59,504 bases of DNA from Sediminibacterium sp. (GTDB taxonomy: Bacteria > Bacteroidota > Bacteroidia > Chitinophagales > Chitinophagaceae), in assembly GCA_007280515.1 (NCBI GenBank), contig QYPL01000010.1, forward strand, positions 1 to 59,504. Direction: 5' to 3'. Numbering within the stretch: position 1 is the first letter of the stretch; each line of letters opens with the position of its first letter. Positions 43,425 through 52,470 of the stretch are shown piece by piece. The notes under the pieces are model-generated. The model was given only the letters and a program-made list of their open reading frames with translations. It ran no database searches and was not told the DNA's origin. The position numbers and the translations under genes were made by a program.

Positions 43425-44453
43425 ATGAAAAAATTAAGTTCATTATTATTACTGGCTACGCTATTATTGAGTGCCTGTAATTTCGATAACAATAAGCCTT
43501 CGGCTTACTATGACAATGCTAATAGAGAAGACACGCTTTCCGGCGGCGTTAAATTAATACCCATTACTACAAGTAAAGGCGTATTTAATGTTTGGACAAA
43601 AAGAGTAGGGAATAACCCGAAAATTAAAGTTTTATTATTACATGGTGGACCAGGTTCTACCCATGAATATTTTGAATGTTTTGATTCTTATTTCCCTAAA
43701 GCAGAAATTGAATATTATTACTATGACCAATTAGGTTCGGCTTATTCCGATAACCCTAACGATACCAGTTTATGGAATATACCAAGGTTTGTAGAAGAAG
43801 TAGAAACTGTGAGAAAGGCCTTAGGTATGGACTCTTCTAATTTCTTTTTATTAGGACATTCTTGGGGTGGTATACTCGCCACCGAGTATGCACTTAAGTA
43901 TCAAAATAATTTAAAGGGATTAATCATTTCTAATATGGTACCTTCTATTCCTGATTATGTAAAATATGCCAATGAGGTATTAGGGCCAAAATTACCTAAG
44001 GAAGTGCTTGCATCAATTCGTGCCTTTGAAGCTAAGGGCGATTATACGAATCCAGCTTATTTAAAAATTATTACAGACTATTATTATCCAGAACATGTTT
44101 TAAGAATGTCTGCAGCCAATTGGCCTGACCCTGTAAAACGTGCCTTTGCAAGAATGAACTACCCTTTGTATTTAAAAATGCAAGGCCCTTCTGAATTTGG
44201 TGTAGTAGGAGATGCAGTTTTAAAGAATTGGGACCGCAAAGCCGATTTAAATACTATATCAGTTCCTACTTTAAGTATTGGTGGTGAGTTTGATACCATG
44301 GACCCTAAGGCTATGGAAGAACTTTCTAAACTAGTAAAAGATGGTCAGTTCTTATACTGCCCTAAAGGATCACATATGTCTATGTATGACGACCAATTTA
44401 CTTATTTTACTGGTTTAGTTAAGTTTATTAAAGGGGTTGATGCAAGAAAATAA
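43425..44453 (+). CDS. Lipoprotein alpha/beta hydrolase, proline iminopeptidase family
   Basis: A 342-residue hydrolase with a lipoprotein signal (KLSSLLLLATLLLSAC, lipobox LSAC near residue 18). The oxyanion-hole motif LHGGPGSTHEYF lies near 72-83, and the nucleophile Ser near 146 in LGHSWGGILATEY. Asp in GGEFDTMD near 288 and His in KGSHMSMYDD near 312 complete the triad. HGGPG is characteristic of proline iminopeptidases and related peptidases (S33), so release of N-terminal proline from peptides in the periplasm is plausible. The stop is 8 bases from the convergent receptor gene. Confidence 0.9.
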   Translation: MKKLSSLLLLATLLLSACNFDNNKPSAYYDNANREDTLSGGVKLIPITTSKGVFNVWTKRVGNNPKIKVLLLHGGPGSTHEYFECFDSYFPKAEIEYYYYDQLGSAYSDNPNDTSLWNIPRFVEEVETVRKALGMDSSNFFLLGHSWGGILATEYALKYQNNLKGLIISNMVPSIPDYVKYANEVLGPKLPKEVLASIRAFEAKGDYTNPAYLKIITDYYYPEHVLRMSAANWPDPVKRAFARMNYPLYLKMQGPSEFGVVGDAVLKNWDRKADLNTISVPTLSIGGEFDTMDPKAMEELSKLVKDGQFLYCPKGSHMSMYDDQFTYFTGLVKFIKGVDARK

Positions 44454-44461
44454 ATATTTTA

Positions 44462-46675
44462 TTATTTAAGATCAATCTTTAAACTAACCCAGTAATTTCT
44501 TCCTGCCATCGGGAAATAGTTATTGGAAGTAGTAGTAACGCCTCCATATACATAACTATAGGTATAACCATTGGGTTCGTATAGTTTATTAAATATATTA
44601 TTGGCGTACAATTGAATTTGCATTGCCCATTTAGTTTTTGAAACAATATTATGTGATAAGTGAATATCTTGTAAAAAATAAGCTTTCAGTGTTCTTGATT
44701 CATTTTGGGTATTGTCTAAATATTGTTTTGAAACATATTTGCTTATTAAATTCATATTCCATTTTTTATTGAATTGAATGCCCAAACTATGATTAGCCGT
44801 CAGGCTAGGAGATAAAGTAATATTGGTATTCTTATGTAAGATGGCTTTTTGACCACCAGCATCATAGTCGTCAAAATATTCTGTAAAAGCATCTATTTTA
44901 TTTTGACTAAGTGTAATATTTCCTGAACTTGTTATAAATGAGTTCAGTTTCCAATTTTCAACTAGTTCAATACCTATTCTTTTACTATTGGGTACATTGG
45001 TTCTAGTATAAGCGCCAATATCATTTATTTTACCGGTAAGTACTAGCTGGTCTTTATAGTACATTAAATAAATATTGGCACCATATTCAAAATTTCCTTT
45101 CTTGGTAGTAAAGCCAGTTTCTATATCTGTAAGAATTTCTTGTTTAGGTTGTTCATTGGTGGCTGTTTCAAAATCATCTCTATTGGGTTCTTTATGTGCA
45201 ATAGCTAAACTAGTGTAGTAATTGGTATATTTCGTTTTATAAAATAAACCAGCCTTGGGGTTGAAGAAATTAAAGTTTCTTTTCACCATTAAATTGGCAT
45301 TCCGATCAAAGCCATACATAATATGGCTAACATTTCTATATTGAATATCTACAAAACTATTTAATGCAGTAGTAAGCTGATGGTTCCATTTTATATAAGT
45401 ATTGAAATCTTTTTTGATGGCATTGTTGTAATAATAATTGAAATCAGGTTGAATGCCCAAATATTGTAAATAGGGGAGTCTTCCATAATGAAGTCCATCA
45501 TAAGTATTCCAAGCGCCACCTAAAGTAAATTTATTACTGCCTTCTTCAAACACCAAAGAGGCTACTTGTCCATAAAAATTATTGTCTAACCATTTTCTTC
45601 TTACTAAATCAATTATAGTGTAAGGGTTTGTTCTAATTCCATTTATAGAATTAGTTGGAGCCTTTGCTACATAATCAGATAATAGAACACCGCCTTTGTA
45701 TTCTTCATAATAACCCTTGCCTTTTGTTAAGAACACTGCTGTATTCCACTCTAATTTCGAATTAATTTTTTTATTGTAGAATAATTGGTAATGCGTTTGA
45801 TTGTAATTATCGGTTTGATTCTTATAAGGGGTGTCCGATTTTTCCATACCTGCTGGGTTATAGGTTCTTTGCGTCTCCAAGAATTCTTCAGGTACACCAT
45901 ACCATGATTGATAAGTTTTTTCCCAACCAGAAAATATATTTAATCTTAAAGAAGAATTATCTCCCCAATAAGTACTACTAACATAAAACGATTTTAATTT
46001 TGAACTAGCACGGTCCATATAGCCATCGCTACTAATATTACTTACACGACCATCAATGGTAAAATGATTATTCATTAAGCCTGTTCCTAATTGTAAAGTA
46101 TTTTTTAAAGTATTGAAAGAGCCTGCACTCGATTGAAGGGATAAATATTTTTCTGGATTATAATTATTCGTAGCTAAATTAATACTGGCCCCAAATGCAC
46201 CTGAACCATTGGTAGATGTACCCACGCCTCTTTGTATTTGTACGCTATTTAAACTAGAACTAAAATCGGGAAGGTCTACAAAATACGTAATCATGCTTTC
46301 TGCATCATTATAAGGTATACCGTTTAAGGTTACATTTATTCTAGTGCCATCGCTACCTCTAATTCTTAGACCTGTATATCCTACACCTGTTCCTGCATCT
46401 GAATTCACCACCACTGAAGGGGTGTTCTGCAAGACAAAGGGAAGATCCTGCCCGTAGTTTAATTGTTGAATACTTGCTTTGTTCAAGTTGCTTATAGCAA
46501 ATGGGCTGTTTTCACTAGCCCTCACCGACCTTACTTCCAAAGGAGGGAGGTTTCGAATACTATCAGTTTCTAATCTTGCGCTGTCTTTTCTTTTTGAAAT
46601 AGAAAGCGGCTTGGTTTGAGCCATAGAATTGGCTACAATGAATAAAAAGGCAAATGTTCCCAATAACTTAGTCAT
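44462..46675 (-). CDS. TonB-dependent receptor, probable thiamin(-phosphate) transporter
   Basis: A 737-residue outer-membrane receptor. A signal peptide (KLLGTFAFLFIVANSMAQ) is followed by a short linker without a carboxypeptidase-like domain, a plug domain (SIQQLNYGQDLPFVLQNTPS, then GVGYTGLRIRGSDGTRINVT near 100-120), and a 22-strand-type barrel ending in the aromatic-terminated strand NYWVSLKIDLK. A TPP riboswitch lies in its leader, and TonB receptors under such control in Bacteroidota are predicted thiamin receptors. Uptake is driven by TonB/ExbBD, which are elsewhere. Substrate is inferred from the riboswitch only. Confidence 0.93.
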   Translation of the reverse strand: MTKLLGTFAFLFIVANSMAQTKPLSISKRKDSARLETDSIRNLPPLEVRSVRASENSPFAISNLNKASIQQLNYGQDLPFVLQNTPSVVVNSDAGTGVGYTGLRIRGSDGTRINVTLNGIPYNDAESMITYFVDLPDFSSSLNSVQIQRGVGTSTNGSGAFGASINLATNNYNPEKYLSLQSSAGSFNTLKNTLQLGTGLMNNHFTIDGRVSNISSDGYMDRASSKLKSFYVSSTYWGDNSSLRLNIFSGWEKTYQSWYGVPEEFLETQRTYNPAGMEKSDTPYKNQTDNYNQTHYQLFYNKKINSKLEWNTAVFLTKGKGYYEEYKGGVLLSDYVAKAPTNSINGIRTNPYTIIDLVRRKWLDNNFYGQVASLVFEEGSNKFTLGGAWNTYDGLHYGRLPYLQYLGIQPDFNYYYNNAIKKDFNTYIKWNHQLTTALNSFVDIQYRNVSHIMYGFDRNANLMVKRNFNFFNPKAGLFYKTKYTNYYTSLAIAHKEPNRDDFETATNEQPKQEILTDIETGFTTKKGNFEYGANIYLMYYKDQLVLTGKINDIGAYTRTNVPNSKRIGIELVENWKLNSFITSSGNITLSQNKIDAFTEYFDDYDAGGQKAILHKNTNITLSPSLTANHSLGIQFNKKWNMNLISKYVSKQYLDNTQNESRTLKAYFLQDIHLSHNIVSKTKWAMQIQLYANNIFNKLYEPNGYTYSYVYGGVTTTSNNYFPMAGRNYWVSLKIDLK

Positions 46676-46752
46676 AACTAAAGTTTAAATGTTTCAAAAA
46701 ATGGATACTGGGAACAGGAATAATAGCTATGAGAAGTGGCGCAGAAATTGCG

Positions 46753-46832
46753 ATGACCTTCCCTTCGCAGGCATTACCCTGTTCAGGTTCAACGGGTTTT
46801 TCTCAGCCTTTTACAGCACCCCGAGGACGCTG
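46753..46832 (-). promoter_or_regulatory. TPP (thiamin pyrophosphate) riboswitch
   Basis: On the minus strand the leader contains the THI-box blocks in order: GGGGTGC, GCTGAGAAAAACCC, TGAACCTGAACAGG, GTAATGCCTGCGAAGGGAA. The pyrimidine-binding CTGAGA and the pyrophosphate-binding TAATGCCTGCG regions are conserved; CAGG/CCTG closes the P4/P5 helix. It lies about 80 bases upstream of the receptor start, so ligand would act on translation or termination of this gene. Confidence 0.93.
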
Positions 46833-46912
46833 CAAAAATAGGCAGGAAAATGATACAAAGCGCTGTAACTTTATACTAATATTTACGTTTTAAGTAATAA
46901 ACAACCTCTAAT

Positions 46913-47698
46913 ATGAAAAAGATACTTTTTGCCCTACTCTTACTTGCGGGCTTTGTAGTGGATGCGCAGGAGAAAACATCTATTGTATATGACGAAAATG
47001 CAGAGTTAAGAAAAGTAAGCAGTTTTACAGCTATTAGTGTATCGAGTGCCATTGATTTGTATTTAACCCAGTCCAATAAAAATGAAGTGGCCGTAAGTGC
47101 TAGTAATGATGAAATCAGAGATCATATTGTTACAGAAGTAGTAGGCGGTACTTTAATTATAAGGTTAGGAGATAGAGGTACTTGGATGAGTTGGAGAAAA
47201 TGGGGCAATTATAAAACGAAGGCCTATGTTAGTATTAAAGATATAGATGCACTAACAGCATCAGGTGCTAGTAATGTACATTTAGTAAATACCATTGAGT
47301 CTCCTAAAATAAGAATTAAATTATCGGGTGCTTCAGATCTTAGAGGGAATATTAAAGCAGGCGTTTTATTGTATCAATTAACAGGTGCTTCAGATTATAA
47401 AGGGGAAGTAAATGCAAATAGTATTGATATTGAAGGATCTGGCGCTTCTAGTATTGAATTAACTGGAACAGTAGATGATTTGGCAGTAGGTGTATCGGGC
47501 GCTAGTGATGCTAAATTATTTAATTTAACTGCAAAGGGCGCCATACTTCGTGCATCTGGGGCAAGTCTTGTGAATGCAAATGTCATAGAAATTTTAAGAG
47601 CCAATTCTAGTGGTGCTAGCGATATTAATTATAAAGGCAACCCGAATGTAAAAGAATCTTCTACTTCAGGTGCATCAAGTATTCGACGCAGGAATTAA
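46913..47698 (+). CDS. Secreted DUF2807 (GIN-domain) adhesin-like protein
   Basis: A 261-residue protein with a signal peptide (KKILFALLLLAGFVVDAQ) and a DUF2807 domain predicted to form a right-handed beta-helix. It carries eight or so units of about 20 residues, each with an SGAS or TGAS turn (ASGASNVHL, LSGASDLRG, LTGASDYKG, GSGASSIEL, VSGASDAKL, ASGASLVNA, SSGASDINY, TSGASSIRR). The domain family is common in Bacteroidota and likened to autotransporter adhesin heads; its partner is unknown. It has no sorting domain at the C-terminus, so its location is periplasmic or extracellular. Confidence 0.9.
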   Translation: MKKILFALLLLAGFVVDAQEKTSIVYDENAELRKVSSFTAISVSSAIDLYLTQSNKNEVAVSASNDEIRDHIVTEVVGGTLIIRLGDRGTWMSWRKWGNYKTKAYVSIKDIDALTASGASNVHLVNTIESPKIRIKLSGASDLRGNIKAGVLLYQLTGASDYKGEVNANSIDIEGSGASSIELTGTVDDLAVGVSGASDAKLFNLTAKGAILRASGASLVNANVIEILRANSSGASDINYKGNPNVKESSTSGASSIRRRN

Positions 47699-47729
47699 AA
47701 AAAGAAAACCCTATAAGTTTCCTTTTTTT
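47697..47729. terminator. Bidirectional terminator between DUF2807 and GMC genes
   Basis: AAAAAAAGAAAAC (47697-47709) and GTTTCCTTTTTTT (47717-47729) form a stem with one mismatch and a 7-base loop; A/T tracts flank it on both strands. It overlaps the end of the convergent GMC gene. Confidence 0.65.
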
Positions 47730-49378
47730 AATTCAGTTACAGCAAAGTCAGCTGCTCTTGCAGTGAGTGCCATATAAGTTAATGATGGGTTTTGACAAGC
47801 AGAAGAAGCCATGGCAGAACCATCTGTTATAAATACATTTTTAGCCTCATGCATTTGATTCCATTTATTTAATACCGATATTTTAGGATCTTTACCCATA
47901 CGAGCTGTTCCCATTTCATGAATACAAAAACCAGGTGCAGGCATATTGTCATAAGAACCCACATTTTTAATACCTGCGGTTTCTAACATTTCAGCCGCGC
48001 TGTTTCTCATATCAATGCGCATCTTTTTTTCATTTTCTTTAAACTCGCAATCAATATGTAAAGCAGGGAGTCCCCATTTATCTTTTTTATTTTTATCAAG
48101 TGTTACTTTGTTTTCATAATAAGGTAAATGTTCACCCCATGAGCCCCAGCCAATGCTCCATTTACCTGGCTCTGTAACACTTTGTTTTAATTCTACACCA
48201 ATACCATTTTTTTCGCCAGAATTTCTGGAGGCGCCACCTTGATAACCAAATCCTCTTAAATAACCAGCAGAAGATCCTCCGTCTAAGTTTCTAAATCTTG
48301 GAATATAAATGCCATTGGGACGACGACCATAAGTGTATACATCTTGAAATCCATCATAGTCGCCATAAGCACCTACCCCATAATGATGATCCATTAAATT
48401 ATGGCCTACTTGCAAACTACTATTGCCAAATCCATTTGGGAATACTTCTGAAACAGAATTTAATAAAATATGTGCAGTACCTAAAGTAGAAGCGTTTAAG
48501 AAAATTATTTTTGCAAAGTATTCTTCCGTTAAATTAGTGTTGGTATCTAATATGCGTACCCCTTTCGCCCGGCCTGTTTCTTTATCGTATAAAATTTCTG
48601 TAGTAATAGCGTCGGGTCTTAAAGTTAAATTACCCGTTGCAGCCGCTGCTGGAAGGGTAGCAGCGTTGGAACTAAAGTAACCACCAAAAGGACAGCCTTG
48701 ATGACATTTATTTCTAAATTGACAAGGGCCCCTGGTTCCAATTTTTGCAGTGTGGTTAGCAGACCTTCCAATTATCATGGGCCTACCCATTTTTGTTTTA
48801 AGATTTAGGGCTACCATTTTCTCTACCACATTCATTTCCATCGGTGGCTGAAACTCTCCATCGGGTAAATTAAATACACCATCTCTATTGCCACTAATGC
48901 CTGCAAATTTTTCAACATAACTATACCAAGGGGCAAGGTCATTATATCTAATTGGCCAATCGGTGCCATAACCATCTTTTGCATTGGCTTCAAAATCTAA
49001 ATCACTTAAGCGGTAAGATTGTCTTCCCCACATCAAGGAACGACCCCCTACATGATTACCTCTTATCCAATCAAAAGGTTTAGCCGCCACATATGGGTTT
49101 TCTAAATCGTTTACAAAGAATTTTTTTGAAACTTCATCGTACGCATAACATTTACTTTGTATGGGAGAATTTCTTTTATCTTCTTGTGTAATGGAATTAC
49201 GATGTTCTAATTCCCAAGGTTCTTTTTCGGTACCTTGATAGTCTTTAATATGTTCAACATTGCGGCCTCTTTCAAGCACTAAAGTTTTAAGTCCTTTTTC
49301 ACATAGTTCTTTTGCGGCCCAGCCTCCTGAAATTCCAGAACCTACCACAATGGCGTCAAAATAATTTGATGATGGCAT
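47711..49378 (-). CDS. GMC-family FAD-dependent oxidoreductase
   Basis: A 555-residue glucose-methanol-choline oxidoreductase. The FAD-binding N-terminus is FDAIVVGSGISGGWAAKEL, with NHVGGRSLMWGRQSYRLSD near residue 105 and RNKCHQGCPFGGYFSSNAAT near 225; the C-terminal signature HEMGTARMG and NVFITDGSAMASSACQNPSL are typical of the sugar/gluconate-dehydrogenase-like subgroup. The frame is open to 49417, but ATG 49378 gives the usual family start. In this subgroup a gluconate-2-dehydrogenase subunit 3 gene is often adjacent; none is visible here. Confidence 0.9.
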   Translation of the reverse strand: MPSSNYFDAIVVGSGISGGWAAKELCEKGLKTLVLERGRNVEHIKDYQGTEKEPWELEHRNSITQEDKRNSPIQSKCYAYDEVSKKFFVNDLENPYVAAKPFDWIRGNHVGGRSLMWGRQSYRLSDLDFEANAKDGYGTDWPIRYNDLAPWYSYVEKFAGISGNRDGVFNLPDGEFQPPMEMNVVEKMVALNLKTKMGRPMIIGRSANHTAKIGTRGPCQFRNKCHQGCPFGGYFSSNAATLPAAAATGNLTLRPDAITTEILYDKETGRAKGVRILDTNTNLTEEYFAKIIFLNASTLGTAHILLNSVSEVFPNGFGNSSLQVGHNLMDHHYGVGAYGDYDGFQDVYTYGRRPNGIYIPRFRNLDGGSSAGYLRGFGYQGGASRNSGEKNGIGVELKQSVTEPGKWSIGWGSWGEHLPYYENKVTLDKNKKDKWGLPALHIDCEFKENEKKMRIDMRNSAAEMLETAGIKNVGSYDNMPAPGFCIHEMGTARMGKDPKISVLNKWNQMHEAKNVFITDGSAMASSACQNPSLTYMALTARAADFAVTELKKGNL

Positions 49379-49474
49379 ATTAATTTTCTTTAATTGAATC
49401 GATAAATAGTCATACAATTTACTTAAAAATTATCTTATAAAAAACGAATGGAGAGGGATATCACCCCAATAAAC

Positions 49475-49505
49475 TTGGTCAAGAAGCAATAAACGCCTAT
49501 CTTTG
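49475..49505 (+). promoter_or_regulatory. Promoter of the initiator tRNA gene
   Basis: TTG (49475-49477), a 20-base spacer and TATCTTTG (49498-49505) match the Bacteroidota consensus exactly. The tRNA starts 13 bases after the -7 box. Confidence 0.8.
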
Positions 49506-49517
49506 CCCTCCAAACAT

Positions 49518-49589
<72 letters not shown>

Positions 49590-49596
49590 CATCATC

Positions 49597-49630
49597 CCGC
49601 TCCGATTCCTATCGAGAGCGGATTTTTTTT
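49597..49630 (+). terminator. Intrinsic terminator after tRNA-fMet
   Basis: CCGCTC (49597-49602) pairs with GAGCGG (49616-49621), with an inner CGAT/ATCG stem, then a run of eight T residues. Confidence 0.85.
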
Positions 49631-49685
49631 GTAGTAAGTTTGCATAGTAAAAGGGGGAAATTAAAGGGTAAATCATCAATATAGA

Positions 49686-50555
49686 ATGAAAGCAGGGTTT
49701 GTAAACATATTTGGAAGGCCAAATGCAGGTAAAAGCACTTTACTGAACGCCATTATGGGCGAGAAAATGGCTATTGTCTCTTCCAAGGTACAAACCACCC
49801 GTCACCGTATTAAGGCCTTTTTAAACAAGGAAAACGAGTACCAGATTATCTTTTCAGACACACCTGGTATCATCGACCCTAAGTACAAGCTGCACGAGAA
49901 AATGATGGGGGCGGTGAAGTCGGCCTTGGAAGATGCGGATGTAGCTTTATTGATGGTGGATATGCGTGACGATATCAAGGAACTAGATGAATTATTTGCT
50001 TCTTTAAAGCTAAAAGTACCCTGTGTGGTGGTCTTAAATAAGTCCGATTTGGCAGTGGGCACCCAGGTAAAAGAGGCGGTGGCCTTTTTTAAAGAGAAGT
50101 CTTATTGTACCAAAACTATTTCAGTTAGTGCATTGAATAAGAGCGATATAGATAGGTTATTGAAACTTGTTATTGAAATGATTCCAGAAGGGGTTCCTTT
50201 CTATAGTGAGGACGATTTAAGCGATTTGCCCACCAAGTTCTTTGTAAGTGAATTAATTCGCGAGAAGATATACCAGCTCTTTGGAGAAGAGATTCCTTAC
50301 CACACAGCCGTGCTAGTGAACTCATTTAAGCAACAACCTTTATTAATTAAGATACAGGCCGATATTATAGTGAATAGAGAAACCCAGAAGGCCATTATTA
50401 TAGGAGAGAAGGGCAAGATGATTAAGGAAATTGGTACTTTAGCAAGAAAGGATATTGAGGATTTTATAGGCTCTAAAGTGTACCTGGAATTGTTTGTAAA
50501 AGTGAAGCCTAAGTGGAGAGACAATGAGACGAAGTTAAAAGAATTTGGATACTAA
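49686..50555 (+). CDS. era: GTPase Era
   Basis: A 289-residue GTPase that binds 16S rRNA and helps mature the 30S subunit. The GTPase motifs are G1 GRPNAGKST at residues 10-18, G3 DTPG near 58-61 and G4 NKSD near 118-121. The C-terminal KH domain shows IIGEKGKMIKEIGTLARKDI near 238-257. Length matches the family. Der follows 83 bases downstream on the same strand. Confidence 0.97.
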   Translation: MKAGFVNIFGRPNAGKSTLLNAIMGEKMAIVSSKVQTTRHRIKAFLNKENEYQIIFSDTPGIIDPKYKLHEKMMGAVKSALEDADVALLMVDMRDDIKELDELFASLKLKVPCVVVLNKSDLAVGTQVKEAVAFFKEKSYCTKTISVSALNKSDIDRLLKLVIEMIPEGVPFYSEDDLSDLPTKFFVSELIREKIYQLFGEEIPYHTAVLVNSFKQQPLLIKIQADIIVNRETQKAIIIGEKGKMIKEIGTLARKDIEDFIGSKVYLELFVKVKPKWRDNETKLKEFGY

Positions 50556-50565
50556 GCAATTCAAA

Positions 50566-50592
50566 TATCAATATTTAATTAATATATTGATA
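50566..50592. repeat. AT-only hairpin between era and der
   Basis: TATCAATAT and ATATTGATA form a perfect 9-bp stem with a 9-base loop. No T tract follows, so termination is doubtful; it may stabilise or space the transcripts. Confidence 0.4.
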
Positions 50593-50638
50593 ATGAATTA
50601 ATTAAAATAGTATAATTGAATATTAAATATACATTATT

Positions 50639-51976
50639 ATGAGCTATACAGTGGCTATTGTTGGAAGGCCAAACGTAGGGAAAAGCACTTTGTTTAATCG
50701 TTTCTTAGAGGAGCGTAAAGCTATAGTGGACGATATAAGTGGTGTTACCAGAGACCGTCAATACGGGGTTACAGAATGGGCGGGTAAAACCTTTAACGTA
50801 ATAGATACGGGTGGTTTTGTACCCGATTCTCGTGATATGTTTGAAACCGAAATTTGTAAGCAAGTAAAAATTGCTATTGATGAAGCCAATTCTATCATTT
50901 TTATGGTAGATGCTGCAGTGGGTTTAACCGATTTAGATGCCTCTATGGCAGATATGCTAAGAAGAAGCACTAAACCCGTTTATGTATGCGTAAATAAAGT
51001 CGATAACTCAACACGTGCTTTAGAAGGTACCGAATTTTACGGAATGGGCTTTGAGCATAACTATTTTGTAAGTTCTATTTCAGGAAGTGGAACGGGCGAG
51101 CTTTTAGACGCTGTCACCAACGATATCAAGAGTAAGGAAGTAAGCAATGACGATGATGAAATAGCTGAAGGGGAAGAAGAAGTATTGGAAGTTCCAAAGA
51201 TTGCCATTATGGGCCAGCCAAATGTAGGCAAGTCTAGTTTATTGAATGCCATGATTGGACAGGATAGAACCATTGTAAGTGATATTGCAGGTACTACACG
51301 CGATACTATTCATACGCATTATACCATGTTTCAAAAGGAATTTATTCTAATTGATACAGCAGGTATTAGACGTAAGAATAAGGAGAAAGACGATCTTGAA
51401 TTTTACTCCATTATCAGAGCCATTAAGGCCATGGACGAGGCCGATGTTTGTTTATTAGTGGTTGATGCTACTAAAGGCGTTACAGCCCAAGATTTAAGCA
51501 TATTTAGCCTTGCATCTAAGAAGGGCAAGGGAATCGTTGTTTTGATTAATAAATGGGATTTAATTGAGAAGGAAACCAATACGGCTAGAGACTATGAGAA
51601 AGTGGTGAAAGAAAAACTGGCTCCCTTTTCCGATGTGCCTGTGCTATTTATATCTGCAGTAGAAAAAACCCGCATATTTAAGGCTATTGAACTTGCATTG
51701 GAAGTATATGAAAATAAGCACCGTAAAGTGCCTACTTCTAAGTTAAACGATATAATGTTGAAGGCTATTCTTAAGTATCAGGCCCCTGTTGTTAGAGGCC
51801 ATGTGATTAAGATTAAGTTCGTATCCCAGTTACCTACAAGGGTGCCTAGTTTTGCCTTTTTTACGAATTTCCCAGATGATATTAAGGTTCCTTATCGTAA
51901 CTACCTTGAAAATCAGTTGAGAGCAAACTTCAAGTTTACAGGGGTGCCCATTAGGGTTTATTTCAGGAAAAAGTAG
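50639..51976 (+). CDS. der: GTPase Der (EngA)
   Basis: A 445-residue double GTPase needed for 50S ribosome assembly. Domain 1 has GRPNVGKST near residues 8-16 and DTGG near 56; domain 2, after an acidic linker (NDDDEIAEGEEEVLE), has GQPNVGKSS near 191-199, DTAG near 239 and NKWD near 304. The C-terminal KH-like domain begins near 355 and ends GVPIRVYFRKK. Length and order are standard. Confidence 0.97.
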   Translation: MSYTVAIVGRPNVGKSTLFNRFLEERKAIVDDISGVTRDRQYGVTEWAGKTFNVIDTGGFVPDSRDMFETEICKQVKIAIDEANSIIFMVDAAVGLTDLDASMADMLRRSTKPVYVCVNKVDNSTRALEGTEFYGMGFEHNYFVSSISGSGTGELLDAVTNDIKSKEVSNDDDEIAEGEEEVLEVPKIAIMGQPNVGKSSLLNAMIGQDRTIVSDIAGTTRDTIHTHYTMFQKEFILIDTAGIRRKNKEKDDLEFYSIIRAIKAMDEADVCLLVVDATKGVTAQDLSIFSLASKKGKGIVVLINKWDLIEKETNTARDYEKVVKEKLAPFSDVPVLFISAVEKTRIFKAIELALEVYENKHRKVPTSKLNDIMLKAILKYQAPVVRGHVIKIKFVSQLPTRVPSFAFFTNFPDDIKVPYRNYLENQLRANFKFTGVPIRVYFRKK

Positions 51977-52020
51977 AATTTAGTCTATTTAGTAGTGTTA
52001 AGAAAAAATTAATGTTAAAA

Positions 52021-52052
52021 TTTGGCATATTTCAATGGTATGGTTATCTTCG
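52021..52052 (+). promoter_or_regulatory. Promoter of the small lipoprotein gene
   Basis: TTTG (52021-52024), a 20-base spacer and TATCTTCG (52045-52052) differ from the consensus only at the penultimate base of the -7 box. The lipoprotein ATG is 35 bases downstream. Confidence 0.6.
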
Positions 52053-52087
52053 CCCACGTATTTTTACAAAACTTAAAAAACCAAAAA

Positions 52088-52258
52088 ATGAAAAAAGTTA
52101 TCGCAATTTTCGCTATCGCTGCACTAGCTGCTTGTGGTGGTGCTGCAACTGAAGCTAAAACTGACACTGCTGCTGCAACTGTTGACACAACAAAAGCTGC
52201 AACAATGGATACTACAGCTCCTGCTGCTGCAACTGATACTACAGTTAAAGCAAAGTAA
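52088..52258 (+). CDS. Small Ala/Thr-rich lipoprotein
   Basis: A 56-residue protein made of a lipoprotein signal (MKKVIAIFAIAALAAC, lipobox LAAC) and a 40-residue low-complexity tail of Ala, Thr, Asp and Lys (TDTAAATVDTTKAATMDTT and similar repeats). It has no further domain. Upstream in-frame ATGs at 52022 and 52040 would put the signal peptide inside the chain, so 52088 is preferred; a good promoter lies just above. Its own promoter and strong terminator suggest an abundant envelope protein of unknown role. Confidence 0.8.
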   Translation: MKKVIAIFAIAALAACGGAATEAKTDTAAATVDTTKAATMDTTAPAAATDTTVKAK

Positions 52259-52293
52259 TTTCAGAAGTTTATAAATAACTTCTTGCAAGAAGG

Positions 52294-52325
52294 TCCTTCC
52301 CAATAATATTGGGGAGGATTTTTTA
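52294..52325 (+). terminator. Intrinsic terminator after the small lipoprotein
   Basis: TCCTTCCCAAT and ATTGGGGAGGA form an 11-bp stem (one G-U pair) with loop AAT and six T residues. A second small hairpin (AGAAGTT/AACTTCT, 52263-52283) lies just before it. Confidence 0.9.
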
Positions 52326-52470
52326 TTTTAGGGATTTCTGCATCCATAGTCAATTATGGGTTTTTGGCATCAATATTGCCTTATAAGGGTATAGCTTAGT
52401 AAAGGAACGGTCAATCAATGATCTAGCTAAGCTTGTATGTCATTTTGACTTTATTTTAAATTGTACCAGC

